Source: Paenibacillus plantiphilus (GTDB taxonomy: Bacteria; Bacillota; Bacilli; Paenibacillales; Paenibacillaceae). From it: 64,000 bases of DNA. Location: contig NZ_CAKMMF010000015.1 in assembly GCF_927798095.1 (NCBI RefSeq), positions 83,866 through 147,865 of the forward strand, written 5' to 3'. The translations under genes were made by a program, and so were the position numbers. Shown here one piece after another: positions 1-8,264 of the stretch; position 1 is the stretch's first letter, and each line of letters begins with the position of its first letter. The notes beneath the pieces were generated by a model. That model had not been told where the DNA came from and did no database searches. It saw only the letters and a list, made by a program, of their open reading frames with translations.

Positions 1-537
1 TTGGGCAGACGGCTTGGCAGATACGATTCCTTTTGCTAGACTAATGGCCTTCAGCCCTGCTGCGCAGCCAAGAAAGTTAAGCGGGATGCGATTCACTGTG
101 ACGGCTAGTCCGAGCTGCTGAGCTACAGACGTATCCAAACCTGGCAGGAATTGCCCCGTACAGCTCACCGTGATCAAATGGGTGATGTCGTGCGTATTCA
201 CATTGCTATCCCTTATTGCTCGTCTAGCAGCCTCCAGCCCGAGTGGAACAGATTCCCGTTTAAATGTTCGCATCCGTTCGGAAGTTGTTGGTATTTCTCC
301 CTCCGTTGTGTGCGGTAAATAACGACAGCTTGCTGAAGGCGCAAGTAGATCTGGATCGCATGTATAGCGGGTATGTACACCGCTTTGCCTGAAAATCCGC
401 TTCGCCCATCTGGCGGCAACGGGATACCTTTCCAATGCCTCGCATAACCTCTGCGATGCATCCTCCTGATCGATCCGGCAATTTGGTACGGCTGTACCTA
501 TTCCCAGAATCGCAACGATGGGATCAGCGTGTTCCAT
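1..537 (-). CDS. Type III polyketide synthase (chalcone/stilbene synthase family), 3' part outside window
   Basis: This is the N-terminal 179 codons of a type III polyketide synthase; the frame is open to the window edge, so the C-terminal half (catalytic His and Asn) is not visible. The family works as a homodimer and extends acyl-CoA starters with malonyl-CoA without an acyl carrier protein. Seen: the family-typical CTGQFLPGLD stretch near residues 126-135 and FLGCAAGLKA near 155-164, with Cys158 as the expected nucleophile. The ATG at 535-537 is preceded by AAGGAG about 12 bases upstream. An in-frame ATG four codons earlier sits directly on that site and is less likely. Starter specificity cannot be read. 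A MITE-like inverted-repeat element lies just upstream. Confidence 0.88.
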   Translation of the reverse strand, partial: MEHADPIVAILGIGTAVPNCRIDQEDASQRLCEALERYPVAARWAKRIFRQSGVHTRYTCDPDLLAPSASCRYLPHTTEGEIPTTSERMRTFKRESVPLGLEAARRAIRDSNVNTHDITHLITVSCTGQFLPGLDTSVAQQLGLAVTVNRIPLNFLGCAAGLKAISLAKGIVSAKPSAQ

Positions 538-651
538 CCCTGCAACCATCTCCTTGGACAAGAATCAAGCTTTACAACAGCTTATTCATAGACAGGCTTC
601 AATATGCGCCGTCCAGGTACGACACTCAACATAGCAGCAGGTCTTTCACTC

Positions 652-880
652 CTTTTACCCACTATCCCCATGACTCAGTGTGACAAATTACAAAACAAAT
701 ATCGTGACAAATCGCAAGACGAACAGTATGATTTTCACACCGCTCGCAGCTCCCAGCATGCAGTGTTTCGCTGCAAGACAGCGGTCGGTCGACCACATGC
801 ACAATTAGCGAATCCGTCGAATCCTTCACCAAAAGGCTGCTCCTCCATCCGTCCTGAGCAATGGGGATAGCGCCCAAAAG
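652..880. repeat. MITE-like element with 27-nt inverted termini
   Basis: Two 27-nt arms (652-678 and 854-880) are inverted copies of each other, matching at about 21 of 27 positions around the core CTATCCCC and ending in CTCAG. They are separated by 175 bases with no recognisable gene. Inside lie two direct repeats GTGACAAAT (680-688 and 704-712). The same arms recur at 9401-9457, where they form one compact hairpin. The element occupies most of the gap between the polyketide synthase gene and the next gene. Confidence 0.5.
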
Positions 881-980
881 GACAACACCCCCCCCTTCCA
901 GCCCGGTTCATCGTGCAGCTCAACAACAGATCCTAGCATCCCGACATCCAGAGGAGCCGCGATTGATCAACAACACAACA

Positions 981-1006
981 AAGCAGATCACCTTCGTGAT
1001 CTGCTT
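981..1006 (-). terminator. Rho-independent terminator
   Basis: An 11-bp perfect stem (981-991 with 996-1006, AAGCAGATCAC) has a 4-base loop. Read on the minus strand it is followed by a T/G-rich tract (TTGTTGTGTTGTTG). It lies 15 bases past the stop of the minus-strand gene at 1022-1465. Confidence 0.75.
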
Positions 1007-1021
1007 GTCCATCCCTTACAA

Positions 1022-1465
1022 TCAGCCAGTAAAGTTGCCTGCGACCGCTGTGCCGCTAAAGTTCCTTGCTCCGACAGTAGTACCTGGGTTAGCTGCTGCT
1101 GTGAATATTTCCGCCGTATATTGAATCTGACCTGTAGCAACAACCGCTGCTGGCGGAAAATCAACCGTGCTGAAGCCGAATGCTTGATTATCCAAGGAAT
1201 CCGCAGCACCGTAGACGGTCTCGAAGATTAATACGGCGTTCCGATAAACATGAATCGTCACTGTGCCGAATTGAGGGCCGACAACAACTTTGGCATAACC
1301 ATTCAATTGCACACGGACCAAGCCATGATTGGCAACCGATACACCCCCAGTTTGCAATCCGATATCACCGAAGACCAACGGAGTTGCAGCAACTGGTATA
1401 GCAGTTGGAGAAGCATCGGTATTTGCTTGCTGTGAAATTCGCATATCAATAAATTGAATCGTCAT
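1022..1465 (-). CDS. Beta-rich hypothetical protein, possible spore-surface protein
   Basis: A 147-residue protein of unknown function. It has no signal peptide, no cysteine and no long charged segments. It is rich in Val, Ala, Gly, Thr and Phe in an alternating pattern that suggests an all-beta fold, and ends in a Gly/Ala/Thr-rich tail (GTAVAGNFTG). The ATG at 1463-1465 is chosen because GGAGGTGATTTT precedes it directly; an upstream in-frame ATG at 1483 would swallow this site. It is monocistronic, with a terminator downstream and a possible sigma-K-like -10 (CATATGCTA) upstream. Similar small beta proteins are often exosporium or coat components in Bacillales, but that role here is only an inference. 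Confidence 0.7.
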   Translation of the reverse strand: MTIQFIDMRISQQANTDASPTAIPVAATPLVFGDIGLQTGGVSVANHGLVRVQLNGYAKVVVGPQFGTVTIHVYRNAVLIFETVYGAADSLDNQAFGFSTVDFPPAAVVATGQIQYTAEIFTAAANPGTTVGARNFSGTAVAGNFTG

Positions 1466-1492
1466 AAAATCACCTCCTGCCATGTTCTAATC

Positions 1493-1519
1493 TAGCATAT
1501 GATAGGAGGCTTTAATTGG
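1493..1519 (-). promoter_or_regulatory. Possible sigma-K-like promoter
   Basis: On the minus strand CATATGCTA (1501 to 1493) fits the sigma-K -10 pattern CATANNNTA, with CC 16 bases upstream where the consensus has AC. The arrangement CC-N16-CATANNNTA recurs before the beta-propeller gene at 41400. The motif is short, so chance matches are possible. Confidence 0.3.
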
Positions 1520-1545
1520 ATTGGACAATCTACTAACAGGAGCGT

Positions 1546-2631
1546 TTATCCGCTTCTAACCCCGATTGTGCTTAATATGTTATTGAAATCAGCAATATAG
1601 CGCTGGGGCGAATACGTTGTCCGAATATACTGCTCCCCTTGCGTTATGATCGTTGTGCGGAGACTCTTGTTCTCGATCAGCTCGACGGCCTCATGAATGG
1701 CTTCATTCGCCGTTCCAGACATAAAGAACTTCCCTGTAACGTTATGGATGATTGAGCTTCTGATCCCTTCCGAATCCGTACTCAGAACCGGACAGCGGCA
1801 GCTAAGCGCCTCTGACGCCGCGTAACCGAAGCTTTCAACATTCGACGTCGAGATAAGCAAGCCGCCGGAGTCGCTTATGGCTGACAAATAATGAGGCATT
1901 TCCGAATGAGGCACATTCGATCGAACGCTAAGTCGATTAACAAGTCTGAGCTGGCGCACCACCGCCTCGAATTGATCCCTTTCATCCGCTTCAAAGATAT
2001 TGGCGTCCTCGAACATCCATAGTTGCAGCTTCGGATACCGATATAGCAGCCCGCTTCCAATCTGCAGAAACAACCGCCAGTTTTTATTGCGCTCAATTCT
2101 TCCTATCCAGGCAATAATCGGCTCCTCGCTGGAAGAATCCAGACTCGTAGGCATATAGCGAAACTGTTCAGAATCGACAATATTCTGCACATAGAATCGG
2201 GGAAAGTCGGAAAGATAAGTATTGAACAGCTCCATCAAATGCGGAGTTTCGTGGGTTATCGCACCGCTCGCATAACGTCTGATGTGCGCCACAGCATTCG
2301 ACAGCGTTGACCGCGCCTGCTCTCTGCTGCCCAATCCCTGCGCTTCATAGATCAGCCGCCCTTGATAGCCGAGCTCGCGAAGTCTCTGCATGAGCAGATG
2401 GTCGCATATGGATACGATCACATCATACTGGTTGGCCTGAAGAACCATTCGCAGCTCATCATCCCGATCTGTTATAAACAAGGGGATATCAATTATATTT
2501 TGCCGTCCTGCGCCATCTCTCAGGTAGAGCAAATGACATTCAATGCCCGCACGTCTAAGAGCGTGGCATCTTAGTCGATTCATTGTTTCTACCCCGCCGC
2601 TCGGCACAACATAACAGAATAATATTCTCAT
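1546..2631 (-). CDS. GT4-type glycosyltransferase
   Basis: A 361-residue cytoplasmic glycosyltransferase of the GT-B fold. The N-terminal Rossmann half begins RILFCYVVPSGGVETMNR with the glycine-rich loop that shapes the donor/acceptor cleft. The C-terminal half carries the GT4 E-x7-E motif in VESFGYAASEALSC (about residues 268-280), which binds the nucleotide-sugar ribose and phosphate. The linker contains IIAWIGRIERNKN, typical of the start of the GT4 donor domain. GGGGAGTG precedes the ATG at 2631. No other cell-wall or capsule genes are adjacent, so the substrate is unknown; glycosylation of a spore-surface protein such as its neighbour is possible but unproven. Confidence 0.85.
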   Translation of the reverse strand: MRILFCYVVPSGGVETMNRLRCHALRRAGIECHLLYLRDGAGRQNIIDIPLFITDRDDELRMVLQANQYDVIVSICDHLLMQRLRELGYQGRLIYEAQGLGSREQARSTLSNAVAHIRRYASGAITHETPHLMELFNTYLSDFPRFYVQNIVDSEQFRYMPTSLDSSSEEPIIAWIGRIERNKNWRLFLQIGSGLLYRYPKLQLWMFEDANIFEADERDQFEAVVRQLRLVNRLSVRSNVPHSEMPHYLSAISDSGGLLISTSNVESFGYAASEALSCRCPVLSTDSEGIRSSIIHNVTGKFFMSGTANEAIHEAVELIENKSLRTTIITQGEQYIRTTYSPQRYIADFNNILSTIGVRSG

Positions 2632-2756
2632 AAGCCCCGGCTCACTCCCCTTAGCTGTTCAGTAAACTATCTCCTATACTATGCCACTAGATAAGGTTTG
2701 ATTGGGTTATGCTTCCGTATTGATTTTTTATTCACGATGCATTATGATCAATTAAT

Positions 2757-2771
2757 TAGGTTGCCTACCTA
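2757..2771. promoter_or_regulatory. Candidate MarR operator
   Basis: TAGGT-N5-ACCTA inverted repeat about 65 bases upstream of the efflux gene. MarR regulators usually bind AT-rich palindromes of this size, and a MarR gene lies downstream of the pump. Binding is inferred only. Confidence 0.3.
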
Positions 2772-2836
2772 TCTATTTACTTCAATTTTGTTCGTTTGGG
2801 CATCCTATACCTTAATTCACAGAGAGAGGGAAATCT

Positions 2837-4447
2837 ATGGAGCAATTAACACAGAAAGAGAAAGTGACCATTATGTTTGCTTTAATGGCAGCCATGTTCT
2901 TCGCAGCCATTAATCAGACAATCGTCAGTTCGGCAATGCCGAGAATTATCGCCCTGCTTGGCGGTATGGAGTATTATTCATGGGTTCTGACCATCTTTAT
3001 GCTGACATCCACAATCGCAACGATTCTGGTTGGCAAGCTATCAGATATATACGGACGCAAGCCGTTTCTATTGATGGGGATCATCACCTTCATGATCGGC
3101 ACATTCCTGGTCGGAACCTCGACCTCGATTTTCCAAATGATTGCTTATCGCGGAGTTCAAGGAATCGGCGCAGGCATTCTGATGTCAACCACAATAACAG
3201 CAGTGGGCGATCTGTTTGCCCCTCGCGAGCGGGCCAAATGGACCGGGGTTATGATGGCTGTCTTCGGATTCTCCAGTGTGCTTGGTCCAACACTTGGTGG
3301 AGTCATGGTCGACCATATGGCGTGGAAATGGCTGTTCTGGATCTTCTTGCCACTAGGTCTCGTCGTACTGGTCATGATATGGTTTATGTTTCCCAAGTCT
3401 GCTCGCAAAACCTCAGAATCCATTGATTATTGGGGCTCGCTGTTCCTGTCCATCACAATTATCGGTCTACTGCTCGGTTTCTCATGGGCGGGTTCGAAGT
3501 ATGACTGGTCCTCCTATCAGATCATTGGACTATTCACTATCTCTGCAGTGAGCCTTGTCATCCTGCTGCTCATTGAGAGAAAAGCGAAGAGCCCTGTCTT
3601 GCCGCTGTCTATGTTCAAGAATAGCATCGTGACCGTTTCGAACTCCATCGGCTTTTTGATGAATGCCGGCATGATGGGTGCAATGATCTATCTGCCATTC
3701 TTCGTGCAAGGCGTAGAAGGCGTGTCTGCTACGAAGTCAGGCTTCGTAACGATGCCGATGTCTATTATGATGATCATTCTAAGCTCCCTTGTAGGTCGCT
3801 GGATATCCAAGTCAGGCAAGTACAAGCGCTACGCCATGACCGGAACCATAATAATGGTCGCAGGCATGATCATGATGGCATTCATGTCCAGCATCGTTAT
3901 GGCCGTTGCCAGCATGTGTGTGTTCGGTATTGGGCTGGGTCTTTGTATGCCTGTATTCACATTGACTGTTCAGAATGCCGTTGCCCCTTCCCAGCTTGGT
4001 GTAGCTACCGCCACATCAACATTATTCCGTAACCTTGGCGGAACAATCGGAATTGCCGTATTGGGCTCCGTGATGAATTCCACCATGTCGCATAAGCTGG
4101 AGAATGCGATGGCTACCTCGGAGATTGACCTATCGAAGCTTGAGCCAGAGAAAGCTGGCGAATTGTCGAAGCTGCTTGATCCGCAGCTGCTATTGAATCA
4201 GCCCAAGCTTCTGGAGCTGCAATCCACATTGCCGGATCAAATCAAGCCGCTGTTCACCCAGATGATCGATATGCTGCGTTCTGTACTGAGCAGCACGTTA
4301 ACGATTGTCTTCCTTATTGGCGCAATACTGTTGTTTGTTGCATTTGTACTCGTCTTTTTCCTAAAAGAAATACCGCTGCGCACTTCCAATGCTGCTAACT
4401 CCGAGCAAGAAAAGACAAAGGAAGCCGCTCAGCCTGAAGTCAATTAA
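2837..4447 (+). CDS. DHA2-family (EmrB-like) MFS multidrug efflux transporter
   Basis: A 536-residue inner-membrane proton antiporter predicted to export drugs. About 14 hydrophobic segments are visible, as expected for the DHA2 branch. MFS motif A is seen as GKLSDIYGRKPFLLMG (about residues 66-81), and the antiporter motif C region as LGPTLGGVMVD after the fourth-fifth helices. The C-terminal tail is hydrophilic and charged. The start ATG follows AGAGAGGG. The gene is followed after about 80 bases by a MarR gene in the same direction, an arrangement typical of a pump with its own regulator. The substrate cannot be predicted. Confidence 0.92.
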   Translation: MEQLTQKEKVTIMFALMAAMFFAAINQTIVSSAMPRIIALLGGMEYYSWVLTIFMLTSTIATILVGKLSDIYGRKPFLLMGIITFMIGTFLVGTSTSIFQMIAYRGVQGIGAGILMSTTITAVGDLFAPRERAKWTGVMMAVFGFSSVLGPTLGGVMVDHMAWKWLFWIFLPLGLVVLVMIWFMFPKSARKTSESIDYWGSLFLSITIIGLLLGFSWAGSKYDWSSYQIIGLFTISAVSLVILLLIERKAKSPVLPLSMFKNSIVTVSNSIGFLMNAGMMGAMIYLPFFVQGVEGVSATKSGFVTMPMSIMMIILSSLVGRWISKSGKYKRYAMTGTIIMVAGMIMMAFMSSIVMAVASMCVFGIGLGLCMPVFTLTVQNAVAPSQLGVATATSTLFRNLGGTIGIAVLGSVMNSTMSHKLENAMATSEIDLSKLEPEKAGELSKLLDPQLLLNQPKLLELQSTLPDQIKPLFTQMIDMLRSVLSSTLTIVFLIGAILLFVAFVLVFFLKEIPLRTSNAANSEQEKTKEAAQPEVN

Positions 4448-4478
4448 GATTGCCGCATTTTCTTTTATAAGGTAGACT

Positions 4479-4507
4479 TATATTAAGCTTTGCATCTTCC
4501 GTATAAT
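4479..4507 (+). promoter_or_regulatory. Candidate promoter for the MarR gene
   Basis: Perfect -10 TATAAT at 4502-4507 with a poor -35 (TATATT at 4479-4484, 17-base spacer), 18 bases before the MarR start codon. It suggests the regulator can be transcribed apart from the pump, giving a short leader. Confidence 0.4.
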
Positions 4508-4525
4508 ATGAAAAAGGTGAATCCG

Positions 4526-4990
4526 ATGAATGACGAGCAGTATGCCGAGGTTAAGAAATTGATGGAAACCTTTCAACGTTTCGGCAAGGCGGATTGGAAG
4601 AAAGATACAAGATGGGGGATTAAATCAAGCGAAGTTAGAGCCCTGCTTTGTATAAAAGACATATACCGTCATAATGGACACGATGCAACCGTTTCCGACA
4701 TAAGCAAGAAGCTGAATGTCACCTCGCCAACCGTAACTCAGATGATCAAGAGCTTGACCGCTCATGGATTTATTAAGCGTTCTCCCGATGCCAAAGATAA
4801 AAGAATTTCGACGATTAAGCTGACGGAGCGCGGCGAGGAAATTACGGAGAAAGCAATGAAGCGATATCGGACCGTCTACGCCGGCCTGATTGAGAAATTG
4901 GGCAGGGAACAGACCGCTACGCTTATTCAACTGCTGGATCAGGTATATGTTTATTTTGATGAAGCGTCGAAGCAACGCGAAGATATTTGA
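4526..4990 (+). CDS. MarR-family transcriptional regulator
   Basis: A 154-residue winged-helix regulator, usually a dimeric repressor released by small phenolic or drug-like ligands. The HTH is visible at VSDISKKLNVTSPTVTQMIK, and the wing with the conserved DxRxxxIxLT pattern at DKRISTIKLTERG. The ATG at 4526 is preferred over the upstream one at 4490 because AAAAAGGTG lies 7 bases before it. It lies directly downstream of the DHA2 efflux pump, so control of that pump is the simplest inference. The TAGGT-N5-ACCTA palindrome upstream of the pump is a candidate operator. Confidence 0.9.
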   Translation: MNDEQYAEVKKLMETFQRFGKADWKKDTRWGIKSSEVRALLCIKDIYRHNGHDATVSDISKKLNVTSPTVTQMIKSLTAHGFIKRSPDAKDKRISTIKLTERGEEITEKAMKRYRTVYAGLIEKLGREQTATLIQLLDQVYVYFDEASKQREDI

Positions 4991-5004
4991 TTTTTAATTA
5001 AAAC

Positions 5005-5041
5005 AGACGCCAAGACTCTCCTGATTGAGAGCTTGGCGTCT
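5005..5041. terminator. Bidirectional terminator between convergent genes
   Basis: Stem AGACGCCAAG/CTTGGCGTCT (5005-5014 with 5032-5041), with an inner CTCTC/GAGAG extension. On the minus strand it is followed by GTTTTAATTAAAAA, so it fits the synthase-like gene best; the plus-strand tail after the MarR gene is weaker. Confidence 0.75.
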
Positions 5042-5072
5042 TCAGTCGTTCTATTCACTTCTGCAGCATACA

Positions 5073-5882
5073 TTAACCGTTGATCTTGTTGACAATCTTC
5101 AGTACAGCATTTCTCGTCAGCTTGTTGCCACCTGCAGCAAGCAGATTAACAGTAGCATGCGCAAGTGCCAGCGGGATTTTGCAGAACTGCACCGCCGGTC
5201 CCTTCTTCAGCTCCATAATATAATCGTCAGCCAGCTTCAGATTGCGCCGGGTGTACTGAATCATATCCTTGAAATCCCAGCCATCGGGGAAAAAATCTAC
5301 GCCGCGCTTGAGATCCTCATTGCGGTTGCGCAAAATATTAACCGCCTGCAATCCTCTTCCGAACGCGACAGCCTTCCCCATATCAGACTTCGTTCCATCA
5401 TTCCACTGCCACAGCTCGGAGAGCATTTCCCCTACCATGCCAGCAACACTGTAGGTGTATCGGTCCAGATCCTCTTCCGTAGAAATCTTCCACTTCGCCT
5501 GCACCCAATCCGCCATCTGTTCCGACATCATCCCGATATAACGATATACGGTCCCGGCGATTGAAGCCGGGCATAGAAGCATCCATTCATGAAGCCGCAT
5601 AGACACCTCGGGCAGAATTTCCTTATGCGGTTTCAGTTGGTCCTGTGTAGCTTCCATGGCATTCGGCGATTGGATCGCATCACGTATGCCATAGAGCAGC
5701 TCCTGCTTCAATTGATCTGAAATCTCTTCATGATCCTCAATTTCATCAATGGCTCGCATGCATAAATAGGCGGAAGTTACAGCCTCCCTCAAGCTAGCAT
5801 CCAATCGACTGATTGGAATAAAAAAAGTCCGGCTTGTCTGCTGTAACACGGTCATAGCATCGTTAAGAATGACGTTCGTAAT
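5073..5882 (-). CDS. Squalene/phytoene synthase family protein (YisP-like), apparent ATT start
   Basis: A 269-residue all-alpha isoprenoid synthase-fold protein; relatives condense or dephosphorylate prenyl diphosphates in carotenoid, hopanoid-type or farnesol pathways. Seen: the conserved SRTFFIPISRL start, first Asp motif DEIED in MRAIDEIEDHEE, and second motif NILRNRNEDLKRG near residues 170-180 (ATG numbering). The second motif has Asn where a typical synthase DxxxD has its first Asp. The only good ribosome binding site (GGAGGG, 5890-5895) is 7 bases before an in-frame ATT at 5880-5882; the first ATG (5853-5855) is 34 bases from it and lacks its own site. The extra residues ITNVILNDA extend the first helix sensibly. 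It is a single gene. Whether it is a synthase or a diphosphatase is open. Confidence 0.85.
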   Translation of the reverse strand: MTNVILNDAMTVLQQTSRTFFIPISRLDASLREAVTSAYLCMRAIDEIEDHEEISDQLKQELLYGIRDAIQSPNAMEATQDQLKPHKEILPEVSMRLHEWMLLCPASIAGTVYRYIGMMSEQMADWVQAKWKISTEEDLDRYTYSVAGMVGEMLSELWQWNDGTKSDMGKAVAFGRGLQAVNILRNRNEDLKRGVDFFPDGWDFKDMIQYTRRNLKLADDYIMELKKGPAVQFCKIPLALAHATVNLLAAGGNKLTRNAVLKIVNKING

Positions 5883-5895
5883 GAGTATTCCCTCC
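5883..5895 (-). promoter_or_regulatory. Ribosome binding site pointing to an ATT start
   Basis: GGAGGG (complement of 5890-5895) with a 7-base spacer to ATT at 5880-5882. No ATG, GTG or TTG lies at usable distance in frame. The next ATG is 27 bases further in and has no purine-rich site before it. Confidence 0.55.
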
Positions 5896-6032
5896 AGAAA
5901 GCAGCTTAGCTAATCACATACTGTTAGCTTGTCGTAATTCCATCATACCATACGTTGCTAGGGATAATCTACGTTCCCGCCTACAAACTTGCTTCACTAT
6001 CTTATGCGTTATGGAAGCAGGCTAATACTCCA

Positions 6033-6563
6033 CTAAGAGATCGTCCTCTGATAACTTACCTGAACCAGCTCCGCGCCTCTCTGTATCAGCCTCTCCCGCC
6101 CTGAGAGGATAAAGCCTGCATGCTCATAAAAGCCTCTAGCACTTCGATTATCCTTGAGAACCCATACTATGGCATGCGTCCAGCCCATTTCACCCAGTTG
6201 CCGTATTCCCCAATCCAGAAGCATTCTGCCATAGCCTCTGCCACAGTACTCCTGCAGCAAATAAATGCTGTGTATTTCTCCTCCATGACGGTGCTGCGCA
6301 ACATCATCTGTACAGTGTTCGAGTACCAGATATCCGATCATGCGCTCATCAACCGACATGACAGCTACATGCTCCTTGCCTTCGCTTAACAGCGCCTCGT
6401 AACGCTTCAGTTGCTGCTCCAACGTCATGCCCTCCAGGTAGAGGGCAGGCATTATATTCACATACGCGCTGCGGTATGAATCAATATGCACCTGCGCCAG
6501 GTTTGGCACATCGCTATCAGAGGCCCAGCGAATGACTGCATCTTGCTTATTTGAGTCGCGCAT
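6033..6563 (-). CDS. GNAT family N-acetyltransferase
   Basis: A 176-residue acetyl-CoA-dependent acetyltransferase of the GNAT fold. The acetyl-CoA pyrophosphate loop is seen in LLQEYCGRGYGRMLLDW (Q/R-x-x-G-x-G/A). The beta-5/alpha-4 region WVLKDNRSARGFYEHAGF is the common N-x-x-A-x-x-F/Y-Y-x-x-x-G-F signature. AAGGTGAG lies 10 bases before the ATG at 6563, so that start is chosen over an in-frame GTG at 6578 that overlaps the site. The substrate is unknown and the gene stands alone between a synthase-like gene and the starch block. Confidence 0.85.
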   Translation of the reverse strand: MRDSNKQDAVIRWASDSDVPNLAQVHIDSYRSAYVNIMPALYLEGMTLEQQLKRYEALLSEGKEHVAVMSVDERMIGYLVLEHCTDDVAQHRHGGEIHSIYLLQEYCGRGYGRMLLDWGIRQLGEMGWTHAIVWVLKDNRSARGFYEHAGFILSGRERLIQRGAELVQVSYQRTIS

Positions 6564-6643
6564 CCGTTCGTATCTCACCTTCTATTGGGATACATATTCT
6601 ATTCTGATATGCCTTATTCGGCGTAATACATAGCTGCAGGCAG

Positions 6644-8227
6644 TTATTCAAGTACGGCTGAGCTGTAGGGCGGAAGCGTTACTTGATTATTCGACAAAAT
6701 AATATTGTCCTTGCTCCCTGCAAGCAGCGTATCAAACTCATTGCTGTCCTCAAGCTGGAACAACTGCTCTTTCCGGGACAAATTATGCAGAACGAGCACC
6801 TTCTCTTTCTCTGTCTCTCTCCTAAAAGCGACCACTGCGGCATGACTGATCGAATAGGGCTTAATATCGCCATGTCGAAGAGCATCAATATCCTTGCGCC
6901 ATTGTATCAGCTTGCGATAATGAGAATAGAGAGAATCGGAGTCCTTCATCTGGTCCTCCACAGAAGCTGTTAGCGCATTGTATTTGTTGCTGATCCATGT
7001 TGTCTGCCCCTCGTATTTCTTCTGGCTCCAGATCATCGGCTCCCGAATATATTCATCAGGCTTCTTGCCCTGCATGCCGATTTCTTCGCCGTAATAAATA
7101 AAGGGGTTGCCCGGCATAGTAAGCAGCTGCGACGCAGCCATCTTCGCATGATCGAGATTGCCGTTCAGCTCGCTCATCACACGATTCGTGTCATGATTGG
7201 ACAGGAAGGGTGCTTCAATAAAGCTGCTGCTGGACATTCTGTCGTAAAGGCCATGAATTCGATCCAACGAAAACGCCAAATTCGATGCCGACTCTCCAGA
7301 AGCATTCCATGTCATTTCATTAGCCAGGTTGAAGTTGAAGCTGGAATTGAAGGGCTTCAGATAAGGTCCTATCTTGGCAGCCGAATCGTCCCAAACCTCG
7401 CTTACTATATACGTATGTGGATTCACTTTATTCACTGCTGCACGGAATTCATCCCACCAGGCGATGTTTTTGGCTGCTGCTTCTTTGGAAGTCTTGTCTT
7501 CTTCCAGATCCTCGTAAATATGCTTGGCTGCATCTATTCGGAATCCGCCAACGCCAAGCTCTAGCCAGAATGCAGCAATCTTCTTCACCTCTGCCCGTAC
7601 CTCAGCATGATCGAAGTTCAGGTCAGGCAGACTGCCTGGGAAAATGCCGAGATATTTACTGTCCCCATACTCCTTATAAGCCGGATATCCGGTTGCTGCG
7701 CTTATCGGCACAGGGTCCGAGGGACCTATCCACTTATACCATTTGCGGTACTTGCCGTTCGGATCGCTGGCAGAGGATTTGAACCACGCATGCTCCGGAC
7801 TCGTATGATTCACAACGAGATCCATAATTACCGTAATATCGCGCTCACTCGCTTCCTTCAGCAAGTCCTTGAAATCATCAAGCGTTCCATAATCAGGATT
7901 GATGCCATAGAAATCGGTTACATCATAACCATGATAGCTCGGCGAAGGATGAATCGGCATCAGCCAAATCCCTTCAACTCCAAGCTCCTCCAAATAGTCC
8001 AGCTTCTTCGTAATACCACGAAGATCGCCAATGCCGTCACCGTCAGAATCATGAAACGCTCTTACAAAAATTTCATAATAAACTTTACCGCCAGATTCCT
8101 GCCGAATCTCTTCCCCGCTTAATGAGGCCTCTTCATTCGAACAGCCTCCAAGCGCAACAGCTGCCGCTGCCATCATGCCTATCATAAGCAGAAGCACTGC
8201 CGCTCTTCTCGTTATCTCTGCAAACAT
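6644..8227 (-). CDS. GH13 alpha-amylase/alpha-glucosidase lipoprotein
   Basis: About 527 residues. An N-terminal lipoprotein signal (hydrophobic stretch ending VALGGC) places it on the outer face of the membrane. The GH13 TIM barrel follows, with the conserved regions in order: MDLVVNHTS, GGFRIDAAKH (nucleophile Asp), IVSEVWDD (acid/base Glu) and FLSNHDTNR (transition-state Asp). It should hydrolyse alpha-1,4-glucans or maltodextrins outside the cell. The calcium-site-like DSDGDGIGD near the N-terminus is typical of amylases and oligo-1,6-glucosidase relatives. ATG 8227 is 11 bases after AGGGGG; TTG at 8233 is an alternative. A LacI regulator lies just upstream in the same direction, and a giant secreted starch enzyme beyond it. 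Confidence 0.92.
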   Translation of the reverse strand: MFAEITRRAAVLLLMIGMMAAAAVALGGCSNEEASLSGEEIRQESGGKVYYEIFVRAFHDSDGDGIGDLRGITKKLDYLEELGVEGIWLMPIHPSPSYHGYDVTDFYGINPDYGTLDDFKDLLKEASERDITVIMDLVVNHTSPEHAWFKSSASDPNGKYRKWYKWIGPSDPVPISAATGYPAYKEYGDSKYLGIFPGSLPDLNFDHAEVRAEVKKIAAFWLELGVGGFRIDAAKHIYEDLEEDKTSKEAAAKNIAWWDEFRAAVNKVNPHTYIVSEVWDDSAAKIGPYLKPFNSSFNFNLANEMTWNASGESASNLAFSLDRIHGLYDRMSSSSFIEAPFLSNHDTNRVMSELNGNLDHAKMAASQLLTMPGNPFIYYGEEIGMQGKKPDEYIREPMIWSQKKYEGQTTWISNKYNALTASVEDQMKDSDSLYSHYRKLIQWRKDIDALRHGDIKPYSISHAAVVAFRRETEKEKVLVLHNLSRKEQLFQLEDSNEFDTLLAGSKDNIILSNNQVTLPPYSSAVLE

Positions 8228-8264
8228 GACCAACCCATCCCCCTGATTAAAATAACCTTACTCG

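Noticed and set aside
5073..5882. Carotenoid or hopanoid cluster
   Set aside because: No desaturase, cyclase or other isoprenoid gene lies near the synthase-like gene.
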